Positions 1 to 7,985 of a stretch of 64,000 nucleotides of DNA are shown here, piece by piece. Position 1 is the first letter of the stretch. Every line of letters begins with the position of its first letter. Origin of the DNA: an uncultured Oscillospiraceae bacterium (lineage in GTDB: Bacteria > Bacillota > Clostridia > Oscillospirales > Acutalibacteraceae); assembly GCA_900541565.1 (NCBI GenBank), contig UQKB01000003.1, positions 105,810 through 169,809 of the forward strand, given 5' to 3'. Both the position numbers and the translations under genes were made by a program. The notes under the pieces were generated by a model, which was not told the origin of the DNA, ran no database searches, and was given only the letters and a program-made list of their open reading frames with translations.

Positions 1-1283
1 AGGTCCAGACTGCTTTCGCCGTTTAAGCGATAACTGATAGACACCACCTGTGCCTTTGGAAGCACTGTAAGGTCATGCAGCTCGCCCTCTGTGTCCAGCG
101 GCTGGGTAAAATCAATGGTGCGTTCCGTATAAAAAGGAGCGTTTTCATTGTCAAGTGCCAAAATACATATATTCAGTTTTCCGGTCAGAATCATCGTTCC
201 ATTTTCAATAAGCGCCTTGACCGAGCACTGCTCATTCCATAAATCAACAACCTTGCTGATCCCGTCTGTGCTGACTTCCACTGTATCTTTTTTTATACAA
301 GTGTCGTCAAATATAGACAGGAGTCTGGAAAACGAGGTCTGTCCGAATACAAGGTCCAGGTCATATGCGGTGGAGTAAGCATCTGTCACAACCTGTATCT
401 CTTCATCTCCAAAAGAAGTAACCGTGACCGCAAGCTTTGCCTCTAATGTAATAATCGTATCGCTTTCCGACAAATCGTTTCGTATTCTTACCTCATAGGT
501 CAACACCTCCAGCTGCGTATCGCACAGAGCGTTGTCCTCCATTCCTTCGGCATCCAGAATCTGGCTTATTGGAAGCGTATAGTCCAAAACCTCTGTAGCG
601 CCGGTGTCCAGATCTGTCAAATACAGCAGCTTTAAATTCAAATCGCCTTTCATCATCATTTTGTTGGTGATGGTCTTGCACTCTGCCAGGGCGGCCCGTA
701 CCTCGCTGCGTAAAATTGCCTCTACCGGTGGTTTCCCGCTGCCAAGCTCTATATCCTCCGTAATCGTAAAAAGCTGTTGTGTACAGCCTGTTACGGTTGA
801 AACAGGGCACAGCGCGGTCTTCATCTGGATGTCATCACCCTCTATACCGCAGACCGCCTCTTTTTCCGTTTTGCTTACCACGCGGGCACATACAGAAAAA
901 GCGCCATGAATATCCAGCCGCCTTGGGCTTAATGCCCTGCAGTTTAAGTATTCCGGCTTGGCGTATGCAAACGCCACCGCGTTTTGCGGCGTTGTTTTTA
1001 AATTGAACGAACAGGTAAACGGTACGGTATACTCGCTGCAGCGAACCGACTTTTTCACAGAATCCAAATACAAAATCCGCACGGCGGCGGCGCCATCTAC
1101 ATCCAGCTTGTCACCGGATATATTTCTGGTAAAGATTTTGGGGTAGACCTGGCATTTTAATATTTTCTGCATGTCGGGACAATAATCAGGCAGGCTGTAA
1201 TCCAGATCAATCGGCTGTTCTGCACATCCTTCAAATACCGTTTCGTTTACAGACAAAGTTTTTTTTGACAACGGGTATTCCAT
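1..1283 (-). CDS. SPOCS-domain (DUF3794) spore-coat morphogenesis protein, SipL-like, partial
   Basis: The frame is open from the window edge to an ATG at 1283, about 427 codons, preceded by AAGGAG. The protein begins MEYPLSKKTLSVNETVFEG and has repeated segments of the LDYSLPDYCPDMQKIL type, followed by a second region with LDYTLPISQILDAEGMED. These are typical of the SPOCS/DUF3794 domain of clostridial SipL, which recruits SpoIVA to the forespore surface. The 3' end is outside the window, so the C-terminal LysM domain usual in SipL cannot be checked. Upstream lies a sequence resembling a sigma-E promoter, which fits mother-cell expression. Family assignment is by recognition; SipL itself versus another SPOCS paralogue is uncertain. 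Confidence 0.72.
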   Translation of the reverse strand, partial: MEYPLSKKTLSVNETVFEGCAEQPIDLDYSLPDYCPDMQKILKCQVYPKIFTRNISGDKLDVDGAAAVRILYLDSVKKSVRCSEYTVPFTCSFNLKTTPQNAVAFAYAKPEYLNCRALSPRRLDIHGAFSVCARVVSKTEKEAVCGIEGDDIQMKTALCPVSTVTGCTQQLFTITEDIELGSGKPPVEAILRSEVRAALAECKTITNKMMMKGDLNLKLLYLTDLDTGATEVLDYTLPISQILDAEGMEDNALCDTQLEVLTYEVRIRNDLSESDTIITLEAKLAVTVTSFGDEEIQVVTDAYSTAYDLDLVFGQTSFSRLLSIFDDTCIKKDTVEVSTDGISKVVDLWNEQCSVKALIENGTMILTGKLNICILALDNENAPFYTERTIDFTQPLDTEGELHDLTVLPKAQVVSISYRLNGESSLD

Positions 1284-1346
1284 ATTCTATATCTCTCCTT
1301 TTTTAATACCTGTCCGCTCACGGCGACGGTATTTGTTTCTACGATA

Positions 1347-1376
1347 TATCTATGTAGGGTCCCGGTCCAATATGAC
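1347..1376 (-). promoter_or_regulatory. sigma-E-like sporulation promoter of the SPOCS gene
   Basis: On the minus strand GTCATATT (1369-1376) is followed by a 14-nt spacer and CATAGATAT (from 1354). This resembles the Bacillus sigma-E pattern of an ATATT-type -35 and a CATACANT-type -10. It lies about 65 bases before the start codon. Clostridial sipL is known to be sigma-E dependent, so pattern and gene agree. It overlaps the edge of the hairpin at 1374-1419. Confidence 0.45.
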
Positions 1377-1419
1377 AACCCGGCAAACGGCTTTTACAGA
1401 AAAACCATTTACCGGGTTG
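1374..1419 (-). terminator. terminator-like hairpin after the liv operon
   Basis: ACAACCCGGCAAACGG pairs with CCATTTACCGGGTTGT with two mismatches, around a 14-nt loop. It lies 60 bases past the livF stop. There is no clear U-run on the minus strand, so termination is plausible but not strong. Confidence 0.4.
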
Positions 1420-1478
1420 TTTGATGTCTGGATGAATTTTCACCGCGCCAAAAATGGAATGTTTTCGGCAAGGCGCAT

Positions 1479-2192
1479 TTAGGCTTCTCCAAGGTACGCC
1501 CTTTTGACTTCGCTATCGTGCAGCAAGTCGCTTGCTTTTCCTTTCAAAGCAATCCTTCCCGTTTCCAGCACGTAAGCCCTGTCCGCAATGGAAAGCGCTT
1601 TTTTTGCGTTTTGTTCAACAAGCAAAACCGTCGTCCCACTTTGATTGATGCTGCGTATCATTTTAAACACTTCTGTAATCAGCAATGGTGAAAGGCCCAT
1701 AGAAGGCTCATCCATCAGTACAAGCTTTGGCCTGCTCATCAGCGCACGCCCGATGGCAAGCATTTGCTGTTCACCACCGGACAACGTTCCTGCCGCCTGC
1801 TTTCTTCGCTCTTTCAGCCTTGGAAAGCGCATGTAGACCGTTTCTATAGATTGAAGAATTTCCGTTTTATCGTTTCTTGTGTAGGCGCCCAGCTTTAAAT
1901 TCTCATAAACTGTAAGCTCCTGAAAAATTTTTCTTCCCTCAGGAACATGGGAAACCCCCATACGAACAATTTTATGCGCGGGCATTCTTACAAGCTCTGC
2001 ACCTGAAAAAAGAATAGAACCCGATGTTGCATGCCGCAACCCAGACAGCGCATGCAGAATCGTCGTTTTTCCTGCGCCGTTTGCACCGATCAATGCCACA
2101 ATTTCCCCTTGCTCAATTTCAAAGGAAATCCCTTTCACCGCCTGAATGGCACCGTAATGCACCTGTAAATCCGTCACCTTCAGCAAAGGCAT
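1479..2192 (-). CDS. livF: Branched-chain amino acid ABC transporter ATP-binding protein LivF
   Basis: A 237-residue cytoplasmic ATPase with Walker A GANGAGKTT, signature LSGGEQQ and Walker B LVLMDEP. The closing VLLVEQNAKKAL stretch and overall size match LivF. The start is set at ATG 2192 because AAGGAGG sits 8 bases upstream; the frame extends 8 codons further, without a better ribosome site, into livG. It is last in the livJ-H-M-G-F operon and pairs with LivG to power uptake of leucine, isoleucine and valine, or a related substrate, through LivH/LivM. The ligand cannot be fixed from sequence because this family also carries other amino acids and amides. Confidence 0.92.
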   Translation of the reverse strand: MPLLKVTDLQVHYGAIQAVKGISFEIEQGEIVALIGANGAGKTTILHALSGLRHATSGSILFSGAELVRMPAHKIVRMGVSHVPEGRKIFQELTVYENLKLGAYTRNDKTEILQSIETVYMRFPRLKERRKQAAGTLSGGEQQMLAIGRALMSRPKLVLMDEPSMGLSPLLITEVFKMIRSINQSGTTVLLVEQNAKKALSIADRAYVLETGRIALKGKASDLLHDSEVKRAYLGEA

Positions 2193-2205
2193 GAAGCTTT
2201 CCTCC

Positions 2206-2964
2206 TTACTGTCCAAGATAGGCTGAAATCACCTTCGGATCCCGTAAAACATCAGACGTTTCTCCGCTTGCAATCTCCTGCCCAAAATTGAGTACAGTCA
2301 ACCGCTGGCAAATTTCAGAAACTAGGCGCATATCATGTTCAATCAGCAAAATCGTCATATGAAACTGATCACGGATCAATCGGATTGTTTGCATAAGCTC
2401 TACCGTTTCGTTTGGGTTCATCCCTGCCGCCGGCTCGTCAAGCAGCAAAAGCTTGGGCTCCGTTGCCAGCGCACGTGCAATTTCAAGCTTGCGCTGCTGG
2501 CCATACGGAAGGTTTTGTGCCAAATCATGCGCTGACGCTTCCAGTGCAAAAACCTCTAACAGCTCCAAAGCCAACCGCTGCGTTCTTTCTTCCCCATGCC
2601 AGTACGCCGGTAAACGAAGGGCCGCAGAAAAAACAGAATATGGGTTTTTCCCGTTCATCGCCGCTTTTACATTGTCCAAAACAGAAAGATTTGAAAACAG
2701 GCGGATGTTTTGAAAAGTCCTGGCTATCCCTTTGCGGCTGATTTCCGCTGTGGATTTTCCGCTGAGTTTTTCATGATCTAAATAAAAAACGCCTGTTTCC
2801 GGTTTGTACACACCTGTAAGCAGATTAAAAACGGTGCTTTTCCCAGCTCCGTTTGGCCCGATCAATCCATATAGCTGCCCCTTTTCTATTTTTAGATGAA
2901 AGCGGTCAACCGCCTTAAGCCCGCCAAAAGAAACACTCAAATTTTCTGCTACAAGCAATGCCAA
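2206..2964 (-). CDS. livG: Branched-chain amino acid ABC transporter ATP-binding protein LivG
   Basis: 252 residues with Walker A GPNGAGKST, a signature region read as LPYGQQRKLEIARAL (the divergent signature usual for LivG) and Walker B LLLLDEPAAGMNP. It starts at TTG 2964 behind AAGGAGG, and the ribosome site lies across the end of livM. Together with LivF it forms the nucleotide-binding pair of the transporter. No unusual residues seen. Confidence 0.92.
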   Translation of the reverse strand: MALLVAENLSVSFGGLKAVDRFHLKIEKGQLYGLIGPNGAGKSTVFNLLTGVYKPETGVFYLDHEKLSGKSTAEISRKGIARTFQNIRLFSNLSVLDNVKAAMNGKNPYSVFSAALRLPAYWHGEERTQRLALELLEVFALEASAHDLAQNLPYGQQRKLEIARALATEPKLLLLDEPAAGMNPNETVELMQTIRLIRDQFHMTILLIEHDMRLVSEICQRLTVLNFGQEIASGETSDVLRDPKVISAYLGQ

Positions 2965-2965
2965 A

Positions 2966-3967
2966 TCAAATATCCTCCTTTACAACCGCCTTTTCTTTTC
3001 CTCTTTTCCTGTATAACACCGTTTTAAAAAGCCGCGCCTTAAAATTTTGAAACGGCCCATTGGCTTTTAAAAGCATAATCCCTATCAGCGCAATAGAATA
3101 CACCAGCATACGATATTCGTCTGCACCTCTGAACAGTTCCGGCAGCACAGTAATAAATGCCGCTGCTATTACGGAGCCCCTGATGCTGTACATCCCACCT
3201 AAAACAACCATAACCAGAATTTCAACCGATTTATTATAATCAAAAACGGACGCCTGCAAAATACTGATATTGTGTCCGTACAGCACACCTGCAATTCCTG
3301 CAAAAAATGCCGCCGAAGCAAACACGCACAATCTGTAGCGAGTTACATAAATCCCCATGCAGGACGCCGCAATCCGGCTGTCCCGGATGGAAGCAATTGC
3401 TCTGCCATACCGCGAATCCATTACATTGCCGAGAACAATAACCGTTAGAAGCACCAGTATAAAAGCTACAGGGTAGCTGGCATCCTGCGGCGTACCCTTT
3501 AAACCGGACGGGCCGCCTGTAATATCCAGGTTCATCGCCACAGAGCAGATAATCTGCCCAAAGGCAAGCGTTACAATCGCCAAATAATCACCCTTAAGTC
3601 TTAAAACCGGAATTGCAATCAAAAAACCAAAAACGGCCGCAAGTATTCCGCCAACCAAAAGGGCAAGTGAAAAACGGACTGCCGCAGGCAAAGCATCCTG
3701 TAAAAAAACGGAAAACAAACATCCCGCATATGCCCCCACCGCCATAAAGCCTGCATGCCCAAGGGAAAGCTCTCCTAAAAAGCCCACAATCAAGTTTAAG
3801 GAAACTGCTAAAATCATGTTGATTGCAATTGGTACAAGCAGGCCTTTTATCTGCCTTGAAAGTATACCAAGCTGGTCCATAAAAAAAACAGCAGCAAACG
3901 CGGTAATTAAAATTGCACAAGTCATCCACTTGCTTTGCGCTGCTGTTTGAAACGGATCTCTTTTCAA
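2966..3967 (-). CDS. livM: Branched-chain amino acid ABC transporter permease LivM
   Basis: A 333-residue polytopic membrane protein. It contains SLNLIVGFLGELSLGHAGFM, the typical LivM start-of-domain motif, and a long hydrophilic C-terminus. The start is TTG at 3967 with a weak GGCGGG site; the ATG 14 codons downstream is an alternative. The gene follows livH with a short gap. It forms the membrane channel with LivH. Confidence 0.9.
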   Translation of the reverse strand: MKRDPFQTAAQSKWMTCAILITAFAAVFFMDQLGILSRQIKGLLVPIAINMILAVSLNLIVGFLGELSLGHAGFMAVGAYAGCLFSVFLQDALPAAVRFSLALLVGGILAAVFGFLIAIPVLRLKGDYLAIVTLAFGQIICSVAMNLDITGGPSGLKGTPQDASYPVAFILVLLTVIVLGNVMDSRYGRAIASIRDSRIAASCMGIYVTRYRLCVFASAAFFAGIAGVLYGHNISILQASVFDYNKSVEILVMVVLGGMYSIRGSVIAAAFITVLPELFRGADEYRMLVYSIALIGIMLLKANGPFQNFKARLFKTVLYRKRGKEKAVVKEDI

Positions 3968-3976
3968 TCTACCCGC

Positions 3977-4852
3977 CTACACTTTCTCCGTAATCTTTTT
4001 ACCAAATAAGCCTGTAGGCCTAATCACAAGCACAACCACCAGCACTCCAAATACAATGGCGTCGGCAAACTGGCTTAAATTCAGTATTTTTGCAAAGCTC
4101 TCTATCAATCCAAGAAGTATACCGCCCACAAATGCGCCCGGCACGCTTCCTATCCCGCCAAAAACGGCCGCTACAAAAGCTTTTATCCCTGGCATAGCAC
4201 CCGTATACGGACCTATATAGTCGTAAGAAAGCCCATAAAACAGGCCCGCTACCGCGGCAAGTGCAGAGCCAATTGCAAAGGTTAAAGCAATGATTTTATC
4301 CACATTTATGCCCATCAGCCGGGCGGCATCCTTGTCTTCCGCTACCGCTGCCATCGCCCTGCCTGCTTTTGTTCTGTTTATAAATAAAAAAAGGACAGCC
4401 ATCAGCACAAGCGTCACCGCAAGCGTCACAACGGAAGCGCCCTGTATGACCAGGTTCTCTGTTATACGGATTGGCGCAAGATTCAAGATATTGGGAAATG
4501 GCATCCGCCCTGTTCCAAAAACAAGCAGCGCCAGGCTTTGTAAAAAATAACCCACACCTATAGCAGTGATTAAAACCGCAAGAGGCGATGCATTTCTTAG
4601 CGGTTTATACGCAATCTTTTCTATGATAATCCCCAAACCCACGCAGACAAGGATTGCGAATAAAATAGAAACAGCAGGCGGCATCGCCATATTGGATGCT
4701 ACAATCACTGTAAAAGCCCCTACCATAATAATATCTCCGTGCGCAAAATTCAGCATTTTTGCTATGCCGTAAACCATTGTGTAGCCAAGTGCAATCAGCG
4801 CATAAATACTGCCAAGGCTTAGGCCGGTAATAAAGCTGGATAAAAATTCCAT
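3977..4852 (-). CDS. livH: Branched-chain amino acid ABC transporter permease LivH
   Basis: A 291-residue, very hydrophobic protein with the opening GLSLGSIYALIALGYTMVYG and the downstream LNFAHGDIIMVGAF segment characteristic of LivH. Multiple membrane segments cover nearly the whole length. It is separated from livJ by a terminator-like hairpin, so it is probably expressed below the level of the binding protein. Confidence 0.92.
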   Translation of the reverse strand: MEFLSSFITGLSLGSIYALIALGYTMVYGIAKMLNFAHGDIIMVGAFTVIVASNMAMPPAVSILFAILVCVGLGIIIEKIAYKPLRNASPLAVLITAIGVGYFLQSLALLVFGTGRMPFPNILNLAPIRITENLVIQGASVVTLAVTLVLMAVLFLFINRTKAGRAMAAVAEDKDAARLMGINVDKIIALTFAIGSALAAVAGLFYGLSYDYIGPYTGAMPGIKAFVAAVFGGIGSVPGAFVGGILLGLIESFAKILNLSQFADAIVFGVLVVVLVIRPTGLFGKKITEKV

Positions 4853-4923
4853 TGTTTCCTCCGTCTGTTTTTGTGGGATGTGTTTTTACATGTACCTTAA
4901 ACGATGGTATCTAAAATAAAAAA

Positions 4924-4943
4924 GAGCACAGACTACTGTGCTC
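4924..4943 (-). terminator. Intergenic terminator/attenuator between livJ and livH
   Basis: A perfect 8-bp stem GAGCACAG/CTGTGCTC with a 4-nt loop. On the minus strand it is followed by TTTTTTATTTT. It sits in the middle of the operon right after the binding-protein gene, as expected for differential expression of an abundant binding protein and a scarcer permease. Confidence 0.75.
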
Positions 4944-4967
4944 CGCCTGTTGGTCACGACACGGCAG

Positions 4968-6122
4968 TTAACTTGCAAAAACATATTTTCCTTTTTTTAT
5001 GGTAACCGCTCTTGCTTCCTTTGAAGGCTCGCCGTCCGCCGTCCAGGTCATGGCGCCGGTCAGCCCGTCCACCTGAATTTCGGTCATTGCCTCTGTAAGC
5101 TTTTTACCAAGTGCGCGAATCCCGATCGATACATCCTGGATGTCGGCCTTTTCCATAGCCTCTTTAATTGTATACACGGCATCATAACCGTCTGCCGCAA
5201 ACTGGTCGGGTGTTGTCCCGTAAGCGTTTTGATAAGTCGCAACAAAGGCTTTTGTCTGCACATCGTCGGCATCTGCACTAAACGGTGTTAAAAACATAAC
5301 TCCCTCCGCCGCTTCCGCATTGTCTGTGCCAAGTTTTTCAAAAATTCCATCCAGCCCGTCACAACCGAAAAACGGGATCTCTATCCCTGCTTTTTGCGCC
5401 TGTATCAGGACAGATGCTGCCTCCTGTGCGTAAACAGGAAGAAAGATCAAATCCGCTCCGGCGCTTTTTGCTTTTTGCAGCTGTATATGAAAATCTGTGT
5501 TGGTCTGCTCTGTAAAAGCCTGCTCTGTAACAATTTCAAGTCCGTGCATACTCGCCTGTTCCCGAAAGCTTTCGGTAATTCCCACGGAATAATCGTTTGA
5601 TTGATCGTAAATAACCGCTATTTTTTCCGCGTCGAGATTTTCAGCAATATAATCTGCGGATGCCTTTCCCTGCTGCGGGTCTGTAAAGCAAATCCGAAAG
5701 CAATTATCATACTGCACACATTCCTTTTGGGAGCCGGAGGGTGTGATCATAAAAATTCCGTCTTTTTGTGTTTCTCCCGCCACCGCAATACAAGCACCGC
5801 TTGTCACCGCTCCTAAAGAAACCGCCATACCTGCGTCCATCAGACGGTTGTAAGCATTAACCGCTTTGGCTGGGTCTGCTTCATCATCTTCAAATTTCAG
5901 CGCAAAGGCAATACCGTTGACGCCACCGGAGGCGTTGATTTGATCCACCGCAATTTGCGCCCCCTGTTTTACAGACACACCATATGTCGCATAATCACCT
6001 GTAAGCGGGCCGATCCCTCCAAGGACCAATGTGTTTCCCTGATCTTGCGCAGTGGCGCAGGCTGCCATACAAAGCACGGCCAAAAACAGTATTTCCACAA
6101 GCAACACCGACAGCTTTTTCAT
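4968..6122 (-). CDS. livJ: Branched-chain amino acid ABC transporter substrate-binding lipoprotein
   Basis: 384 residues. An N-terminal hydrophobic signal ends in MAACATAQ, a plausible but imperfect lipobox with Cys near residue 22. It continues as a type I periplasmic-binding-protein fold (family Peripla_BP_6) with the opening GGIGPLTGDYATYG and SADYIAENLDAEKIAVI. The start is ATG 6122, eight bases after CGGAGG, rather than the ATG six codons upstream. It would be anchored outside the membrane and deliver ligand to LivHM. A GC-rich hairpin stands in its 5' leader. Confidence 0.92.
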   Translation of the reverse strand: MKKLSVLLVEILFLAVLCMAACATAQDQGNTLVLGGIGPLTGDYATYGVSVKQGAQIAVDQINASGGVNGIAFALKFEDDEADPAKAVNAYNRLMDAGMAVSLGAVTSGACIAVAGETQKDGIFMITPSGSQKECVQYDNCFRICFTDPQQGKASADYIAENLDAEKIAVIYDQSNDYSVGITESFREQASMHGLEIVTEQAFTEQTNTDFHIQLQKAKSAGADLIFLPVYAQEAASVLIQAQKAGIEIPFFGCDGLDGIFEKLGTDNAEAAEGVMFLTPFSADADDVQTKAFVATYQNAYGTTPDQFAADGYDAVYTIKEAMEKADIQDVSIGIRALGKKLTEAMTEIQVDGLTGAMTWTADGEPSKEARAVTIKKGKYVFAS

Positions 6123-6195
6123 AACAATACCTCCGTTCAAACGGTGTATGCGGCGTTATTATTGTATATGGTTTTCCTAAAAATATGCAGCACCT

Positions 6196-6224
6196 GCACC
6201 GGCGGCAGTGTGTCTACCGGGTGC
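6196..6224 (-). promoter_or_regulatory. Stable hairpin in the livJ 5' leader
   Basis: On the minus strand GCACC-CGGTAG pairs with CTGCCG-CC-GGTGC around an ACACA loop, with a 2-nt bulge. A short run of five T follows about 14 bases later. In an otherwise AT-rich region this stands out as possible leader structure. It does not show T-box hallmarks. Confidence 0.35.
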
Positions 6225-6696
6225 GTTGCAGAACCAGGTTTAGATTAGATAATAAATTCATACAAAATTATCTGGTTCATAATTTTTTTAGAGATTTGTA
6301 TTGACAGAAAAAGTCAATATAAATTATTTTAATTATATTGGATTTTTAAAATTAGTTCATTAAAAGAATTATTTTTTCAATTAACTTTATTTTCAAAACT
6401 AGTTTGCAGACGGTTATCATGCAGATATATATTTTTAATAAAATTTATATTTTATTTTTTTTATTTGACAAGGAGTGCAATCCGTTGTAAAAAGCCAAAG
6501 ACTTTCAAAAAATTCAGTTTTATAAAATAATTGGTTATATAATTTATTATGGATTTGTTAATAAGATTGGTTTCCGTTAAAAGTTGTAAAAAATTAACAA
6601 AGGTTTCAACAACACTTTTGCAAGTGCTGTCAAAATAAAAAAGAGACTTTACTTGAGATGTTTATTTTATTTAGAAAGGAGGGATTCTTTATAAAA
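6225..6696. other. AT-rich intergenic region between livJ and the dockerin gene
   Basis: Nearly 500 bases of very AT-rich sequence without a convincing gene. It contains a small palindrome TTGAC-N7-GTCAA near 6301 and the left arm (6603-6616) of an inverted repeat that recurs after the dockerin gene. The livJ promoter must be here, but I cannot fix it. Confidence 0.5.
6603..6616 (+). repeat. Left arm of inverted repeat flanking the dockerin gene
   Basis: GTTTCAACAACACT here is the exact reverse complement of 7368-7381, on the other side of the dockerin gene. A second shared word, TTTCCGTTA, lies just outside each arm. The arms are about 750 bases apart. Confidence 0.55.
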
Positions 6697-7329
6697 GTGG
6701 AGTTTTTTAAAAAAGCCGTTTCTGCGATGTTAGCAGTTATTATGATATTTTTCTGTGTACCAAGCGCGTTTGCAATAACTGTTAAGGACGCTTATGAATA
6801 CGGCGCAGTTTTAGTCTCCCTGCATTCAGGTTCTGAGTCTGTGATCAATGGATTACTTGTGGATTTTGATGTAGAATCAGTAAGCTACATTACGCCCGGG
6901 TCTACCACTCAGAATGTTTATCATGTGAGATTTACGGAGAAAACAAAAGAAATCGTATGGGAAGCCATAGCGGTTCTTAAAAACAGCCCGTATGTCAAAT
7001 ATGCTGAACCAAATTACTATGGGGAATATCTGCCGGTTGACGAACCTGTAACGGAACCCGCTACAAAGCCAGCCACAGATGCTACCGAGCCGGTGACAGA
7101 AGTTCCCGAACCAATTACTGATATGGTAAAGGGAGATGTTAATGGTGACGGGATCTTGTCAATGTTGGATGCCTTAGCTATTCAATCATTTCTTGCAAAG
7201 CTATGTGACTTAAATGAACAGCAGTTGTTAGCAGCAGATACAGATGGTAATGATTTAATATCTATCGATGATGCTACAATGGTTCAAAAAAGACTTGCCG
7301 GTTTTGCTATTGAATTTGGAAGCGATTAA
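6697..7329 (+). CDS. Secreted subtilase-propeptide-like protein with C-terminal type I dockerin
   Basis: About 210 residues in three parts. First is a signal peptide (FFKKAVSAMLAVIMIFFCVP, ending near AFA). Second is an 85-residue domain with VLVSLHSG and VKYAEPNYYG, which resembles the N-terminal propeptide (inhibitor I9-like) of S8 subtilases. Third, after a Thr/Pro/Glu-rich linker, is a dockerin with two calcium-loop repeats, GDVNGDGILSMLDA and ADTDGNDLISIDDA. No protease domain is present. The protein is probably exported and docked onto a cohesin scaffold. The start is taken as GTG 6697 behind AGAAAGGAGGG with a long 13-base gap; ATG 6658 is the alternative. It is a lone plus-strand gene in AT-rich DNA flanked by an inverted repeat, consistent with mobility. 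Confidence 0.75.
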   Translation: MEFFKKAVSAMLAVIMIFFCVPSAFAITVKDAYEYGAVLVSLHSGSESVINGLLVDFDVESVSYITPGSTTQNVYHVRFTEKTKEIVWEAIAVLKNSPYVKYAEPNYYGEYLPVDEPVTEPATKPATDATEPVTEVPEPITDMVKGDVNGDGILSMLDALAIQSFLAKLCDLNEQQLLAADTDGNDLISIDDATMVQKRLAGFAIEFGSD

Positions 7330-7367
7330 ATGTAGCTAAACAATAATAAACTCTTTATAAACATCGT

Positions 7368-7381
7368 AGTGTTGTTGAAAC
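7368..7381 (-). repeat. Right arm of inverted repeat flanking the dockerin gene
   Basis: Reverse complement of 6603-6616 (14 of 14 bases). The outward-lying word TAACGGAAA matches TTTCCGTTA near the left arm, with different spacing. Confidence 0.55.
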
Positions 7382-7423
7382 ATTTTACCAATAACTAACG
7401 GAAAATTATTATGGACTTTTTTG

Positions 7424-7508
7424 AAAAGTCATGACCATCCCTTAAAAGGGGTGGCATAAACAGGGCCTAGAAGGCCTTAAAACAAGCCAGCGCCTAAATG
7501 ACGCTGGT
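7424..7508 (-). repeat. Composite three-hairpin repeat element, most complete copy
   Basis: Three hairpins in series. 7487-7507 is CCAGCG-N9-CGCTGG, 7464-7476 is GGCCT/AGGCC, and 7431-7457 is ATGACCATCCC facing GGGGTGGCAT. The last is homologous to the perfect palindrome at 12375-12409 (shared AAAAGTCATGACCA and AAAAGGGGTGG). The first two share layout and words with 63958-64000. It directly abuts the broken DUF2974 gene. It may be a REP-like or transposase-derived palindromic element; that is inference. Confidence 0.6.
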
Positions 7509-7880
7509 ACCACGGAAGGCTACATATACCGTTCCGTCTCCCAGGTCAATATGTAAAGCCGAAAAATCAATCTGGGTAGAGACCTCTGTCAATTCTATAA
7601 AATTAAAAAGCCTTACATCCCGATAGCGGTTTGATTCGGCCATCATACAAAAAAATTCCGCAGAAGGTCCATCTGCGCATATCTTCTTCCGGTTTTGCTG
7701 ATAAAAGGCGGGTGCCGCTTCCGCGATGGCAACCTAGGCGCGTTCTTCCTTTGCGGGCACAATACCTGCCAAATCCAAATAGGCCAATTCTGAAAGCACA
7801 AGATTATCCACTTCACAAAATGGCCGCTCTGTGAAAGTAAGATCGCCGCGCCATTTTAAATAGCTCAAGATATTTCCCAA
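7508..7880 (-). pseudogene. Broken DUF2974 (Mbeg1-like) alpha/beta hydrolase gene
   Basis: The N-terminal part of a DUF2974 protein is clear: LSYLKWRGDLTF, then FCEVDNLVLSELAYLDLAGI. An in-frame TAG follows ...EERA. Translation then continues in the same frame with AEAAPAFYQQNRK, FIELTEVSTQIDFSALHIDL and TVYVAFRGT, a typical motif of the family just before the lipase-type core. Right after FRGT the sequence turns into the hairpin repeat and stops. The catalytic half is absent. A TTG at 7880 has a good AAAGGAG site. So there are two lesions: a nonsense codon and a 3' truncation at the repeat. Confidence 0.7.
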
Positions 7881-7985
7881 AGCATTGTCTCCTTTCTTTT
7901 GTTCTTTCATACTTTCAGTATACCGGCGCCCTGTTATCAAAAGAATTGAGAAATGTTTGTAAGATATTAAAAGCTAACAGAAAAA

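Noticed and set aside
6245..6280. Ile/Leu-rich 11-codon frame upstream of livJ as a branched-chain leader peptide
   Set aside because: Five of eleven residues are Ile or Leu, but the stretch is very AT-rich, has no ribosome site, and is not joined to a clear terminator/antiterminator pair.
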